Below are positions 1-8,488 of a DNA stretch of 29,826 nucleotides, in pieces (position 1 is the stretch's first letter; the number at the start of each line of letters is the position of its first letter). The notes under the pieces are model-generated. The model did no database searches and was not told where the DNA came from. It saw only the letters and a program-made list of their open reading frames with translations. Source of the stretch: Leptofilum sp050292445 (GTDB lineage Bacteria > Chloroflexota > Anaerolineae > Promineifilales > Promineifilaceae); contig JBNKLQ010000045.1 in the NCBI GenBank assembly GCA_050292445.1, forward strand, positions 1 through 29,826, written 5' to 3'. The translations under genes and the position numbers were made by a program.

Positions 1-363
1 GTCGTTGGCCAAAACGTCGAATGAGGTTGTGCTACTATCTTCGGCCACGGTTGGGTTGTCATCGTTGGCGGTTGGGGCATCATTTACGGCCGTTACGTCG
101 ATGGTCACTGTAGCGGTGTCACTGCCGCCGTTCCCATCGCTGATGGTGTAGGTGAAGGTTTCGGTGCCGAAGAAGTTGAGGGCTGGCGTGTAATCGATTT
201 GGTTGGCGTTGAGTACGGCCGTTCCGCCATTATTAGGAGTTCCGATGGCAGCAATAGAAAGCGTGTCGCCGGTATCTGGGTCGGTGTCGTTGGCTAAAAC
301 ATCGAATAAAGTGGTGCCGCTGTCTTCGACGATGGTCTTGTTGTCATCATTAGCGGTAGGGGC
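1..363 (-). repeat. Tandem cadherin-like coding repeat, 285-bp period
   Basis: The DNA starting at 363 (A-P-T-A-N-D-D-N) recurs at 78, exactly 285 bp later, with near-identical bases through the EDS..FDVLAND stretch. This is the protein repeat seen at DNA level. The second copy is cut by the window edge. High identity between copies suggests recent duplication or gene conversion. Confidence 0.8.
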
Positions 364-1377
364 TGCATTGCTGCTGGTTGTAAATGTCCATTGTTCGGAC
401 CATGTGCTGTCGTCAGCATTATGGGCAATCACAATCCAGTAGTACGTATCCACTGCCAATGGGGTGCTTGGTGTAAAGGATGTATCAGTAATGCCTGTGG
501 GGTTAAGTTCCAGGGAACCCATGTCGGCATTGTTGTCGATTCGCAGCTCATAGCTATCGGCATTAGCGGAGGCTTCCCAGGAAAAGGTGGGTGTCTGTGA
601 GACAGTTGAGCCACTTAAGGGTGCTGTTTGCACAGGAATATCCGGTGAAGCTATGGCCCCTGCACCAAGCAGAATGCCTTCATAGGATGCTGTACCAATG
701 TCGTAATTAGTTCCGTTTGGCGTAAAAAGAATCACCTGTTCGCTAGACAGGGACTCGGTATTGTAGGAGAATTTCGTGCCATCTGAACCGTTACTATTTT
801 CCAAACCAACAGTTGCAGAATCGCCATTGGTGCGTGAATTCGACCCGACCAGGTAACGATACTGAAATTGAATATTGTCGCTGCCCTCATAAAGGATGAC
901 AGAGAAGGTCCCTATGGGTGTTGGATCCCCCCAAAAGCCAACGTTCGTAAATTGCACAACAAGTTTTCGGTTTGGCGCCGTACCTAAGGTTTGGTAATAA
1001 ACATACTGACCTGAGTTTTTGTAGACTGTCAGGTCATCCCAAAATGGGGCAATGTAGTTGTCTGGATTGCGTGAGTGATTGATATCGTCATTGGAATAAT
1101 CTGTCAGATCAGTATCATCGAAAGCAATGTATCCATTTGAGGAAACGTAAAATTCGCTGTAGGTATTACCAAAAAAGGTGAAATTAAATCCAATGGGTAA
1201 CGCTGCTGAACCGACATCATCGCCATTTACGCCGGTGTCGATGCCTTGATAGTATGTTTCTGGTGGCAGGTCTGCACGGGCGGCAGGTACGGCCGTATAA
1301 GCAAACGTCAGTGTCAGAAGAAAGATAATTAAAAGCGGTTTTAAATATATGAGGACTACTTTTTTACATGCATTCAT
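1..1377 (-). CDS. Secreted adhesin-like protein with nidogen-like, Fn3-like and cadherin-like repeats (3' partial)
   Basis: The minus frame is open from an ATG at 1377 to the window edge: 459 codons, no stop. Residues 1-36 form a signal peptide (basic start, hydrophobic core, Ala-rich end). Residues about 38-225 resemble a nidogen-type beta domain (GFNFTFFG, SSNGYIAF, APFWDDL). An Fn3-like segment follows (PTFSWEA, YYWIV). From about residue 339 come cadherin-like/VCBS-type repeats of 95 residues: one full copy and the start of a second, with the signature EDS-TT-FDVLAND. Such repeats are typical of large calcium-binding surface proteins, so a role in adhesion or sheath structure is inferred. 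AGGGGA lies a few bases before the ATG. The gene is probably much longer and multi-repeat. The C-terminal anchor is outside the window, and no catalytic domain is seen. Confidence 0.85.
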   Translation of the reverse strand, partial: MNACKKVVLIYLKPLLIIFLLTLTFAYTAVPAARADLPPETYYQGIDTGVNGDDVGSAALPIGFNFTFFGNTYSEFYVSSNGYIAFDDTDLTDYSNDDINHSRNPDNYIAPFWDDLTVYKNSGQYVYYQTLGTAPNRKLVVQFTNVGFWGDPTPIGTFSVILYEGSDNIQFQYRYLVGSNSRTNGDSATVGLENSNGSDGTKFSYNTESLSSEQVILFTPNGTNYDIGTASYEGILLGAGAIASPDIPVQTAPLSGSTVSQTPTFSWEASANADSYELRIDNNADMGSLELNPTGITDTSFTPSTPLAVDTYYWIVIAHNADDSTWSEQWTFTTSSNAAPTANDDNKTIVEDSGTTLFDVLANDTDPDTGDTLSIAAIGTPNNGGTAVLNANQIDYTPALNFFGTETFTYTISDGNGGSDTATVTIDVTAVNDAPTANDDNPTVAEDSSTTSFDVLAND

Positions 1378-1392
1378 GACATCCCCTGAAAA

Positions 1393-1422
1393 ACTTCCTA
1401 TACAAAAATACTTCCTATACAA
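1393..1422 (-). repeat. Two direct copies of a 13-mer in the leader of the adhesin gene
   Basis: On the minus strand TTGTATAGGAAGT occurs twice in direct orientation (1410-1422 and 1393-1405), 17 bp apart start to start, 16-45 bases upstream of the adhesin ATG. The position would suit a regulator site or an mRNA-level repeat. No known operator was recognised. A short palindrome, ATCTTAAGAT, lies further upstream near 1450. Confidence 0.45.
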
Positions 1423-1553
1423 CTCATAATAAATTAACTCTTAAGGGCGATCTTAAGATTGGTCGCTTGCAGAAATTGTTACATGGAAAGATTTTGAATC
1501 TAAAGTACTATCTTTTTCATATTGGTGGGCTTCTTCTTGACCGAAGAAAGCAA

Positions 1554-1604
1554 AAGACCCTTTGCATTACAATTTCTTGCAGTGCAAAGGGTCTTGATTT
1601 TTTT
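1554..1604 (-). terminator. Rho-independent terminator after the beta-helix gene
   Basis: A perfect 13-bp stem (AAGACCCTTTGCA at 1554-1566, complement at 1583-1595) with a 16-base loop sits about 50 bases past the stop codon at 1645. T-rich tracts flank it on both strands, so it may stop transcription both ways, but the only gene ending here is on the minus strand. Confidence 0.8.
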
Positions 1605-1644
1605 GAAGGTGTTTCACCACCTATTTTGTTGTAGCGAGCCTGGT

Positions 1645-3714
1645 TTACGGTTTCGCAACTATTGGCAAATAAATGTACGTGAAAGGCAAAGCGCCGTATT
1701 CTACTGCACCGATGTCGCAAACGGCCGTTTCATCACCATCACCATCAAACGGCCGTGTTGCTCCACGTTGATCTGTCGCCGGGCAATTAGTGTTATCCCC
1801 GGCATCAATGGCCGGACTTCCGGTTAGAAGCGCATGCGTCATGGTTGCCCCGCCATTGTCGGCCAACGAACCCAACAAGGGGTTTGTATTTGTAATGTCC
1901 CCAGTGCTGCCTAAACCACAATCGTTTTTATCCTCCAAGCTGAAATAAGTTGAGGCTAGCGCTACGTTGCAATTTTCTGAGCCATTGCTGGCAATGAGGG
2001 TATTTGTTATGGAGAGCGTAGTGAAATTAGAGCGATAGATACCGGCACCACTTGGGGCATCATTTTCTGTTAAGGTCACATTTTGCAGAAAAGCGCCGTT
2101 GTTGGCTTCACTCCAAATGCCACCCCCTTGCTGCGACGCCGTATTGCTGCTTACCGTCGAGTTGATACTGTCTAGTTGGCCGTAGTTTAGGATGCCACCG
2201 CCAGTCGCGGCCGAATTGCTATAAATTGTGGAGGCAGTGACAAGGGATGTTGAGTTAAGATCAATCAATATTCCACCGCCTTCTGTTATGGCATTATTGT
2301 ACGAGACGGTGGAATTTTGCATATTTAGGAAGCTGGAATTGTAAAGACCAATTCCTGCTGCTTCATTGGCCTGATTATTTTGAATGGTGCTTGCCGTCAC
2401 GGTAAAAATAGTCCCATCCACATAGATACCACCCCCTGTTTGCGCCAGATTACCAGTGATATCGCTGTCTTCTATTGAAAGTGGCATTATGCTGTAGATA
2501 CCCCCACCCATTGTGTTGGCTACATTGCCTGAAATAACCGTGTTGTTTAATAGCAATTCACCATCTTTGTAGTAAATTCCTCCGCCAACACCAGCACTGT
2601 TGCTAAAAACGGTTGAGTTTTTAATATCCACAACACCATCAAGTACATAGATACCACCACCAGTGGCAAATCCTGCAACGGCCGTATTATCGTGAATTGT
2701 GCTGCTGATTACATGGAAATTACCAAGATAATTGGCAATGCCGCCACCGCTACTGGAATTTGTTTTATTCGCGTAGATGGCGCTATTGGTAACTGTGATA
2801 GTGCCAAAATTGAGCACACCCCCGCCGTCAAGATATACACTGTTGCTATAGATGCTGACACTTTCTAGGGTTGCTTTGCCTGATGAGGTGTTATCTACAG
2901 CGGCCCCACCATAAGAATAATTTCGGTAGAAATGGGTACCTTCCACAAAGAGAGTGCCCTGATTGAGGATGGTTCCGCCACCGCCAACGACCGTACTATT
3001 AAATGCAATATCGCCTCCAGTGACAATTGCGTTTCCTTCATTGAAAATACCATGCCCTGAAGGGCTGGAATTAGTTAAAATATCTGTATTGCTTAGCTGC
3101 AACGATCCGGCATTGTAAATGCCTCCACCGCCACTGGGACCACCGAGAAGGGAGTCAAAGGATTGATTATTTAAAACAATGGCGTCTGAAATAAGAAGGC
3201 TGGCCCCCGGAAGGGCATTATAAATTCCCCCGCCTTGCGGGTCCGCCACATCTGAATCTATTTCAAATCCGCCATTCTGTATGGTGAGATTGCTCATTGA
3301 AACAGTTAAATTGGTTGTGCCTGTAATATGGAAAACCCGGTCGAGTGACGAGCCGTCAACAATTGTTGTTGCGGCACCTGCTCCGTTAATCGTGAGATCA
3401 TCAAGAATATCAATATCACCGGAAGCACTGGCATCTTCTTCTCGTCCAGCAATTGTTAGAGCATAGACGTTGGCTGGCAGGGAGATAATATCGCTGCCGG
3501 TTAGTGCGTTGGCTTCCATTACGGCCGCCCGCAATGTACACACGCCACCGGCCGTTTCACACACACTATCCCCGGGATTAGCGTCTACTGCATCTGTTGT
3601 GCTATTGACAGTGAAGGTTGCGTTGGGGCTGGCCTTAATTTGTAGTGTCGTCATAAAAAGTAAAAGCAATGCGACTGGTATTATTGTGGCTAAAAATAGG
3701 CGCAAATATTTCAT
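1645..3714 (-). CDS. Secreted right-handed beta-helix protein with CSLREA and choice-of-anchor Q regions
   Basis: A 689-residue secreted protein. Residues 1-29 are a signal peptide. Residues about 33-80 match the CSLREA region found at the start of bacterial polymorphic-repeat proteins (TVNSTTDAVDANPGDSVC, then CTLRAAVMEAN). The centre is a long parallel beta-helix: many short repeats of the form GGGIYN..., each with an Asn-rich turn. The C-terminal region (SPAIDAGDNTNCPATDQRG, then DIGAVEY) matches the choice-of-anchor Q domain, and the chain ends YIYLPIVAKP, a short tail I associate with secreted Chloroflexota proteins. The role is probably surface structure or adhesion; no catalytic residues are seen. 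GGAG stands 6-9 bases before the ATG. A terminator follows the stop. Confidence 0.9.
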   Translation of the reverse strand: MKYLRLFLATIIPVALLLLFMTTLQIKASPNATFTVNSTTDAVDANPGDSVCETAGGVCTLRAAVMEANALTGSDIISLPANVYALTIAGREEDASASGDIDILDDLTINGAGAATTIVDGSSLDRVFHITGTTNLTVSMSNLTIQNGGFEIDSDVADPQGGGIYNALPGASLLISDAIVLNNQSFDSLLGGPSGGGGIYNAGSLQLSNTDILTNSSPSGHGIFNEGNAIVTGGDIAFNSTVVGGGGTILNQGTLFVEGTHFYRNYSYGGAAVDNTSSGKATLESVSIYSNSVYLDGGGVLNFGTITVTNSAIYANKTNSSSGGGIANYLGNFHVISSTIHDNTAVAGFATGGGIYVLDGVVDIKNSTVFSNSAGVGGGIYYKDGELLLNNTVISGNVANTMGGGIYSIMPLSIEDSDITGNLAQTGGGIYVDGTIFTVTASTIQNNQANEAAGIGLYNSSFLNMQNSTVSYNNAITEGGGILIDLNSTSLVTASTIYSNSAATGGGILNYGQLDSINSTVSSNTASQQGGGIWSEANNGAFLQNVTLTENDAPSGAGIYRSNFTTLSITNTLIASNGSENCNVALASTYFSLEDKNDCGLGSTGDITNTNPLLGSLADNGGATMTHALLTGSPAIDAGDNTNCPATDQRGATRPFDGDGDETAVCDIGAVEYGALPFTYIYLPIVAKP

Positions 3715-3967
3715 TGAACTCTCCTTAGTTACGTTGATGGTTGATTGGAAAAAGGTTGGCCAAACGGCCGTGTCTCTTCAAACTGGCAAAAACGCCGGAC
3801 ACAGGGGGAAATTATAAAGGCCGAGCCCAACCGGCACAATTGACATTCCTCATGTTTCAGGATCGGTTTGGGATCGATTGGTTTGTATACTGCAAAATGG
3901 TTGACGCCAACGGCCGTTCCATAGACAATGTGCCCAGGCGACAACCCAATATTTAGGAGGTGGCTTT

Positions 3968-4810
3968 ATGCGTGGACCCTGGCAACAGCGCAGCAGTCTG
4001 TGGCAAGCAGATATTGCTTCCATTGTGCTGCTTATTGTGTTTGTCCTGGCTATCTTTGGCCTGGAAGCGTGGCTTCAACCCCAATTTACGCCCACAACGC
4101 TTGTGTTATCTGGCATTCTTATCACCCTGGTACCAGCCATTGTGTGGCTGGCTTTTTTTTATCGGCGCGATCGGTTGGAGCCTGAACCAAAGCACTTAAT
4201 CATGCAAATGGTGATTTTAGGCGGCCTTCTGGCCAGTGCCGTTGGTATTCCTGTGGTGGACGGCTTGTTTGCCGTGGCCAGCTGGTTAAGCGACAGTCCC
4301 ACCTGGGCACAACTGCTGGGTGGCTTTTTGATTGTGGGCATGACCCAAGAATTCCTGAAATATGCGGCCGTTCGCTTTTCCGTTTATTACGCAGCTGATT
4401 TTGACGAAGCGATTGATGGCATCATTTACACAACGGCCGTTGCCGTCGGTTTTGCCGCCGTACTCAACATTAACTTTGTGGTTAGTTCGGGTGGGGTAGA
4501 TTTAGGCTCTGGGGCGATTCGTATTGTGCTCACCACATTGGCGCAGGCCAGTTTTGCTGGGGTGGTTGGCTACTTTCTGGGGCGGATGAAGTTTGAGAAA
4601 CGGCCGCTTTGGTGGATGCCCCTCGGACTAACCATTGCTGCTGCGCTCAACAGCCTTTTTTACTTCCTGCGTGGTACCTTGAGCCAGGGGGGCTTGGGTA
4701 CCGTCAATAGTTGGGTGGGCCTGGTTTTGGCTGCGGCGCTGGCTGGTGGGATCACCTGGTTCCTCTCCCGTTCCATCCAGCATGATCTGGTTGTGCATGG
4801 AGGTGATTGA
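3968..4810 (+). CDS. PrsW-family-like membrane protein with degraded active site
   Basis: A 280-residue, roughly eight-helix membrane protein. Its layout follows the PrsW glutamic intramembrane protease family: a metal/acid motif near 127, DGIIY at 150-154, a GFA segment at 161-163 and a small-residue helix at 193-204. Compared with canonical PrsW, the paired EE is QE (127-128), the Glu of the FA..EN motif is Leu 166, and the His-containing motif has Gln 193. Catalysis is therefore doubtful, and a regulatory or binding role is more likely. The start is well set by AGGAGG at 3955-3960, 7 bases before the ATG. The next gene begins one base after this stop, with its Shine-Dalgarno inside this gene, so the two are co-translated. 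A canonical PrsW is encoded about 5 kb downstream on the other strand. Confidence 0.75.
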   Translation: MRGPWQQRSSLWQADIASIVLLIVFVLAIFGLEAWLQPQFTPTTLVLSGILITLVPAIVWLAFFYRRDRLEPEPKHLIMQMVILGGLLASAVGIPVVDGLFAVASWLSDSPTWAQLLGGFLIVGMTQEFLKYAAVRFSVYYAADFDEAIDGIIYTTAVAVGFAAVLNINFVVSSGGVDLGSGAIRIVLTTLAQASFAGVVGYFLGRMKFEKRPLWWMPLGLTIAAALNSLFYFLRGTLSQGGLGTVNSWVGLVLAAALAGGITWFLSRSIQHDLVVHGGD

Positions 4811-4811
4811 T

Positions 4812-5384
4812 ATGACGCCTGTCACTGTTCCTCAAACTGATTTAGCCCATGAGCGGCGTTCGGCCTTCATAACCATCCTTTTGGTCGTGGTGGCATTGCT
4901 GCTGGGCTGGTGGGTGAAAACGGCCGTACAAAACGCTACCCGGACTGTTGAACTAGGTGGTTACATCGCTGCCGTACCCGAAGGCTGGCTGGTGCAAGAA
5001 GGGGCTGGCGATCTTGTCTTTATTGCCCGAAATTCGCAGGCATTAGATGAACTTTACCGTTTAAGCCGACTGCCTGCCGCAGCCGATTTGGCTGTTGTCG
5101 CCGAAAATCGCAACCTGGCTCGTGCCCAACTGGATGACACTTTCCGTGTGTTGGAAGCATCCTCCATTGTTTTTGCTGGACAAGATGCCTACAAAGTTAG
5201 CTTTGCCCGCGCCGATGTCGATTCACCAAGTTTGCCTAATGTCATCGAGGGGATGGATTACTACTTTGCCCAGGATGACCAGGTAATGGTTTTGTCCCTG
5301 GAGGCAAAGGCCGCAACTTTTGCCGATGCCGTGCCCGCTTTTCAACGATTTGTTCAATCAGTTTCCTACAATGCAGGAGAGTAA
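4812..5384 (+). CDS. Membrane-anchored PsbP/MOG1-like protein of unknown function
   Basis: A 190-residue protein with one N-terminal membrane helix (about 18-36) and an extracytoplasmic domain. The domain begins YIAAVPEGW, a pattern like the YxxxxPxGW start of PsbP/MOG1-fold domains, followed by alternating strands and helices. The start was placed at 4812 rather than an upstream alternative at 4746, because GGAGGT at 4799-4804 is correctly spaced for 4812. It sits between the PrsW-like protein and a secreted serine protease in one operon, so it may monitor the envelope or be a substrate or partner of the protease. That role is inference; no catalytic motif is visible. Confidence 0.7.
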   Translation: MTPVTVPQTDLAHERRSAFITILLVVVALLLGWWVKTAVQNATRTVELGGYIAAVPEGWLVQEGAGDLVFIARNSQALDELYRLSRLPAAADLAVVAENRNLARAQLDDTFRVLEASSIVFAGQDAYKVSFARADVDSPSLPNVIEGMDYYFAQDDQVMVLSLEAKAATFADAVPAFQRFVQSVSYNAGE

Positions 5385-5387
5385 GGA

Positions 5388-7052
5388 ATGAAACGAAGCC
5401 AAAACTCCCCTTTTCAATTGCTCTTTTTGCTGCTATTGCTCTTTGCGTTTACCTCGATGGCTTGCCAGCTGGGGGCGGCGCTGGAAGCTACTCCCACGCC
5501 CCGGGCGCGGGAAGATAATGACGAAGGTGACGAACCAACGCCCACCGCAGAACCGGAAACACCGCCTGTGGCTACAGAACCAGCACCGGAACCGGATGAG
5601 GATACCAACAACACCATTGGTGAAGCGGCTCCCATCGAACGGTTGCAAGCGGCGACCGTACAAATTTTTGCCAAGCAGGTGATAAACGGCCGTCTCCAAA
5701 CCATCTGGACTGGCTCCGGCACTATCCTTTCACCGGATGGTGTCATTTTGACCAATGCCCATGTGGCTGCTCCTACCTCGCCCGGATTGGCTACCCTTTA
5801 CAACGATCCAGAATTGCTCTTCGGCGAGGAACCGGATCAGCTCGTTGTGGCTCTTAGCAAATCGGCTGATCAGCCACCATCTGAAGCCTATGTGGCTGAA
5901 CTGGCCGCTGCAGATGGCTCACTTGATCTGGCCGTCATTAAAATTACGGCCGATTTAGACGGCAAAGAACTAGACACCAGTGCGCTCAATTTACCCTTTG
6001 TGGAAGTGGGCGACTCAGACACCATCCAGCTGGGCGCAGAAATCCGCATCCTTGGCTACCCTGGAGCCGGCGGCGAAACCATCACTTTTACCCGAGGCAA
6101 CGTAGCCGGTTTTGAGAACCAAAATCGGGTGGGCAATCGCGCCTGGATCAAAACGGATGCCACAATTTCGCCTGGCAACTCGGGTGGGCTGGGTGTAAAC
6201 GCTGCCGGACAGATCATTGGCGTGCCCTCATTTGGGCAAGAGGCCATTGGCGGAGCCATTAATCGGCTGCGGGCCATCAATTATGCGTTGCCCCTGTTGG
6301 AAGCCGCCGAGGCCAACAGCAGCTACAAGAGCCCGTTTGTTGTAGCCGTTACGGGTCAGGAAACATTCACCCACATTACTTGGGCAGATGATTACAGTGA
6401 TGATGACCAGTGTGCCATTGGGCCAAGAGATAATTATCCCAGCAATACCACTTTTGCCGTGGCTATTTTTGAATATAGTGGTTTGGTAGATGGGGAGCAG
6501 GTGTTAGTGGCCTGGTGGCTAGATGATGAAATCCTGAGCACCTCGGTATTTGAGTGGCGTGAGGGTGAATCTGGTGACTGTACACCGTTTTACTTCCACA
6601 ACTATGGTGATCCGATTCCAAACGGGAATTATGCCGTAGAAATTTATGTTGGTGGCGAGTTGGAGTTTGTGGGTGTGGCGGAAACGGCCGTTGGCACCAC
6701 CACCGCCAGTAGCTCAAACAACACAACCAACACTGGCAGCAAAGATGGCGTTCAGGTGGAAGGCGAAATTCTGGATGCCGACAGCGGTAAACCGCTCAGC
6801 GGAGCCGTCATCTTTATCTTGCAACCTGGCACCGATTTGGATGCCTGGTTGGACAATCCAACCGACGCTGACGTGTACGCCTTTGCCGAGACTGACCAGA
6901 AAGGGTATTTTTTCTTGCCCCAACCGTTGCAGCGCGGCGTGGAATATCCAGGCGTGGCTGGGATGACTGGCTACCGCAACAACGAAGGCTTCCTGGAATT
7001 CTCTGCCGACGATCCTGATAAGTTGTTCCTCACGTTGGAGTTAAGTAAGTAG
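5388..7052 (+). CDS. Trypsin-like (S1C/HtrA-type) serine protease lipoprotein with carboxypeptidase-regulatory-like tail
   Basis: A 554-residue exported protease. Residues 1-26 are a lipoprotein signal ending in SMAC, with Cys 26 as the lipid-bearing residue. A low-complexity Pro/Glu/Thr linker spans about 33-75. The protease domain carries the full triad: His 125 in TNAHV, Asp 180 in SLDLAVIK and Ser 265 in SPGNSGG. No PDZ domain is seen, unlike DegP/HtrA. Residues about 310-430 form an unassigned beta-rich domain, and about 450-554 look like a carboxypeptidase-regulatory-type beta sandwich (DSGKPLSGAVI). It acts outside the membrane, probably in protein quality control or processing. It is the last gene of the operon, three bases after the previous stop. 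Confidence 0.9.
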   Translation: MKRSQNSPFQLLFLLLLLFAFTSMACQLGAALEATPTPRAREDNDEGDEPTPTAEPETPPVATEPAPEPDEDTNNTIGEAAPIERLQAATVQIFAKQVINGRLQTIWTGSGTILSPDGVILTNAHVAAPTSPGLATLYNDPELLFGEEPDQLVVALSKSADQPPSEAYVAELAAADGSLDLAVIKITADLDGKELDTSALNLPFVEVGDSDTIQLGAEIRILGYPGAGGETITFTRGNVAGFENQNRVGNRAWIKTDATISPGNSGGLGVNAAGQIIGVPSFGQEAIGGAINRLRAINYALPLLEAAEANSSYKSPFVVAVTGQETFTHITWADDYSDDDQCAIGPRDNYPSNTTFAVAIFEYSGLVDGEQVLVAWWLDDEILSTSVFEWREGESGDCTPFYFHNYGDPIPNGNYAVEIYVGGELEFVGVAETAVGTTTASSSNNTTNTGSKDGVQVEGEILDADSGKPLSGAVIFILQPGTDLDAWLDNPTDADVYAFAETDQKGYFFLPQPLQRGVEYPGVAGMTGYRNNEGFLEFSADDPDKLFLTLELSK

Positions 7053-7053
7053 T

Positions 7054-7102
7054 TTGCGAGTGGTGAGTGAGCCAGTTTTTCTGTTCACTCGCCTACTCGC
7101 AA
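7054..7102. repeat. Imperfect hairpin after the protease operon
   Basis: TTGCGAGTGGTGAGTGA (7054-7070) pairs with the stretch ending ACTCGCAA (7084-7102), apart from a small internal mismatch. It starts two bases after the stop codon. The stem is followed by a C-rich stretch rather than a T run, so it is a weak intrinsic terminator but could protect the mRNA 3' end. Confidence 0.5.
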
Positions 7103-7112
7103 CCCCCTTCAA

Positions 7113-7143
7113 TTGCAACCCCTTCTTCAAAGTGACGTATAAT
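7113..7143 (+). promoter_or_regulatory. Candidate sigma-70 promoter for the ArsA-like gene
   Basis: TTGCAA (7113-7118) and TATAAT (7138-7143) are separated by 19 bases. The -10 box is a perfect consensus. It would give a leader of about 150 bases before the ATG at 7301, which contains the inverted repeat at 7213-7266. Confidence 0.45.
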
Positions 7144-7212
7144 CAAACGTATCATTAAAGTAAACCGAAAAAACGTTTTGGAAAAGTTAACAGTCAAAAC
7201 GGTTTGCATTCA

Positions 7213-7266
7213 GGAGAAAAGAAAGCTCAAATGAGACCTTCCATTTTCGAAAACTGTCTTTTCTCC
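7213..7266 (+). promoter_or_regulatory. 10-bp inverted repeat in the ArsA-like gene leader
   Basis: GGAGAAAAGA (7213-7222) is the exact reverse complement of TCTTTTCTCC (7257-7266), with a 34-base loop. It lies in the predicted 5' leader, 34 bases before the start codon. It could be a leader structure or regulator site; no riboswitch class was recognised. Confidence 0.35.
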
Positions 7267-7300
7267 ACTGATCAGTAACTAAATATTATTAGGAGAACTT

Positions 7301-8488
7301 ATGCGTATCATTTTATATTTGGGGAAGGGAGGTGTTGGCAAGACAACGGTGGCGGCGGCAACGGCCGTTCGCAGTGCGGAGTTAGGCTACAAAACATTGG
7401 TTGCCAGCACCGACATCGCTCACAGTCTGGCCGATTCGCTCAATGTACCATTAGCTGCCACACCTATGGAAGTGGCACCCAACTTGTGGGCGCAAGAGAT
7501 CAGCGTCGTGGCCGATATTCACAATTATTGGGGCACGCTGCAAGAATTTGTCTCTGGCATGTTTCGGGATGGCAACAGGGTCAACAACGTGGTTGCCGAT
7601 GAGTTGTCGGCTTTTCCCGGTATGGATGAGATTGTTAGCCTGCTGCACATCAACAAGCAGGCCAAAGAGCGTAACTTCGACCGGGTTATCATCGACGCGG
7701 CTCCGACTGGAGAAACCATTCGGCTGCTCACCATGCCCGACACGTTTCGCTGGTATGCTGGCCATTTGAGCCGGGGTCGCAGTGGGGTGGTGAAGGCATT
7801 ACGGCCGTTTGCCGGACGCCTGCTGCAAGGCCCAGCCGAAGTGCTGGAAGCTCTGGAAAAATTAGACAAGGCCACGGGCGAACTGCGCGAAACCCTCAGC
7901 AATCCAGAAATTAGCAGCTACCGTGTGGTGCTGCAACCGGAAAAAATGGTTGTGCGTGAGGCCGAACGAGCCGTGAGCTATCTGGGGTTGTTCAATTACC
8001 CAGTAGACAGCATCGTCATCAACCGTATCTTGCCCGACTCAGAAACCGAAGGACCGTTTTATGCCCAGCGCCGCGAGCTGCAAGCCAAATATTTAAAAAT
8101 GATTGAGAATAACTTCAAGCCTCTGCCCCTATGGCGCGCACCGTACTATGCTCATGAAGTTGTTGGAGTGGAAGCGCTCTCGCAGTTGGCTAATGATTGT
8201 TTTGGTGACTCCGATCCGGGCGACATCTTTTATCGTGGGGCTTTGCAGGAGATTATGGAGCAGGAAGACGGCCGTTACCTCCTTCGCCTACCCATGCCTT
8301 TTGTAACTGGTGGCGATGTGAAATTGCGCAAACGGGGCGATGAAATGTTCATCACTATTGGCAACTTCAAGCGCGAGATGATCTTGCCCACCGTCCTAGC
8401 CAAGCGGCGCGCCGGTGGCGGCACGCTGCAAGATGGCGTTCTGGAAATCACCTTCCTGCCGCCGGAGCCTGTGACGGCAGTGGTTTAA
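7301..8488 (+). CDS. ArsA/Get3-family ATPase with C-terminal HSP20-like domain
   Basis: A 395-residue cytoplasmic ATPase of the ArsA/GET3 branch of deviant-Walker proteins. GKGGVGKTT at 8-16 is the signature P-loop with the extra Lys 9. The switch I motif is DIAHS (38-42), where the family usually has DPAHS. The switch II motif IDAAPTGET (131-139) is typical. Residues about 320-395 match the HSP20-like domain appended to ArsA homologues in Chloroflexota and other phyla. No Cys-rich metalloid-binding site and no arsB or arsR neighbours are seen, so arsenite export is unlikely. A role in targeting or holding membrane proteins is inferred from the Get3 family. AGGAGA precedes the ATG and a strong terminator follows the stop. 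The gene carries two ACGGCCGT sites plus one truncated form. Confidence 0.88.
   Translation: MRIILYLGKGGVGKTTVAAATAVRSAELGYKTLVASTDIAHSLADSLNVPLAATPMEVAPNLWAQEISVVADIHNYWGTLQEFVSGMFRDGNRVNNVVADELSAFPGMDEIVSLLHINKQAKERNFDRVIIDAAPTGETIRLLTMPDTFRWYAGHLSRGRSGVVKALRPFAGRLLQGPAEVLEALEKLDKATGELRETLSNPEISSYRVVLQPEKMVVREAERAVSYLGLFNYPVDSIVINRILPDSETEGPFYAQRRELQAKYLKMIENNFKPLPLWRAPYYAHEVVGVEALSQLANDCFGDSDPGDIFYRGALQEIMEQEDGRYLLRLPMPFVTGGDVKLRKRGDEMFITIGNFKREMILPTVLAKRRAGGGTLQDGVLEITFLPPEPVTAVV

Noticed and set aside
3729..3956. Overlapping 71-codon frames on both strands before the PrsW-like gene
   Set aside because: Neither has a ribosome binding site or family-like sequence. The region is best read as intergenic with two ACGGCCGT sites.
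7301..8488. Arsenite efflux ATPase
   Set aside because: No arsB, arsR, arsD or metalloid-binding cysteines. Single Get3-like form with HSP20-like tail suggests another role.
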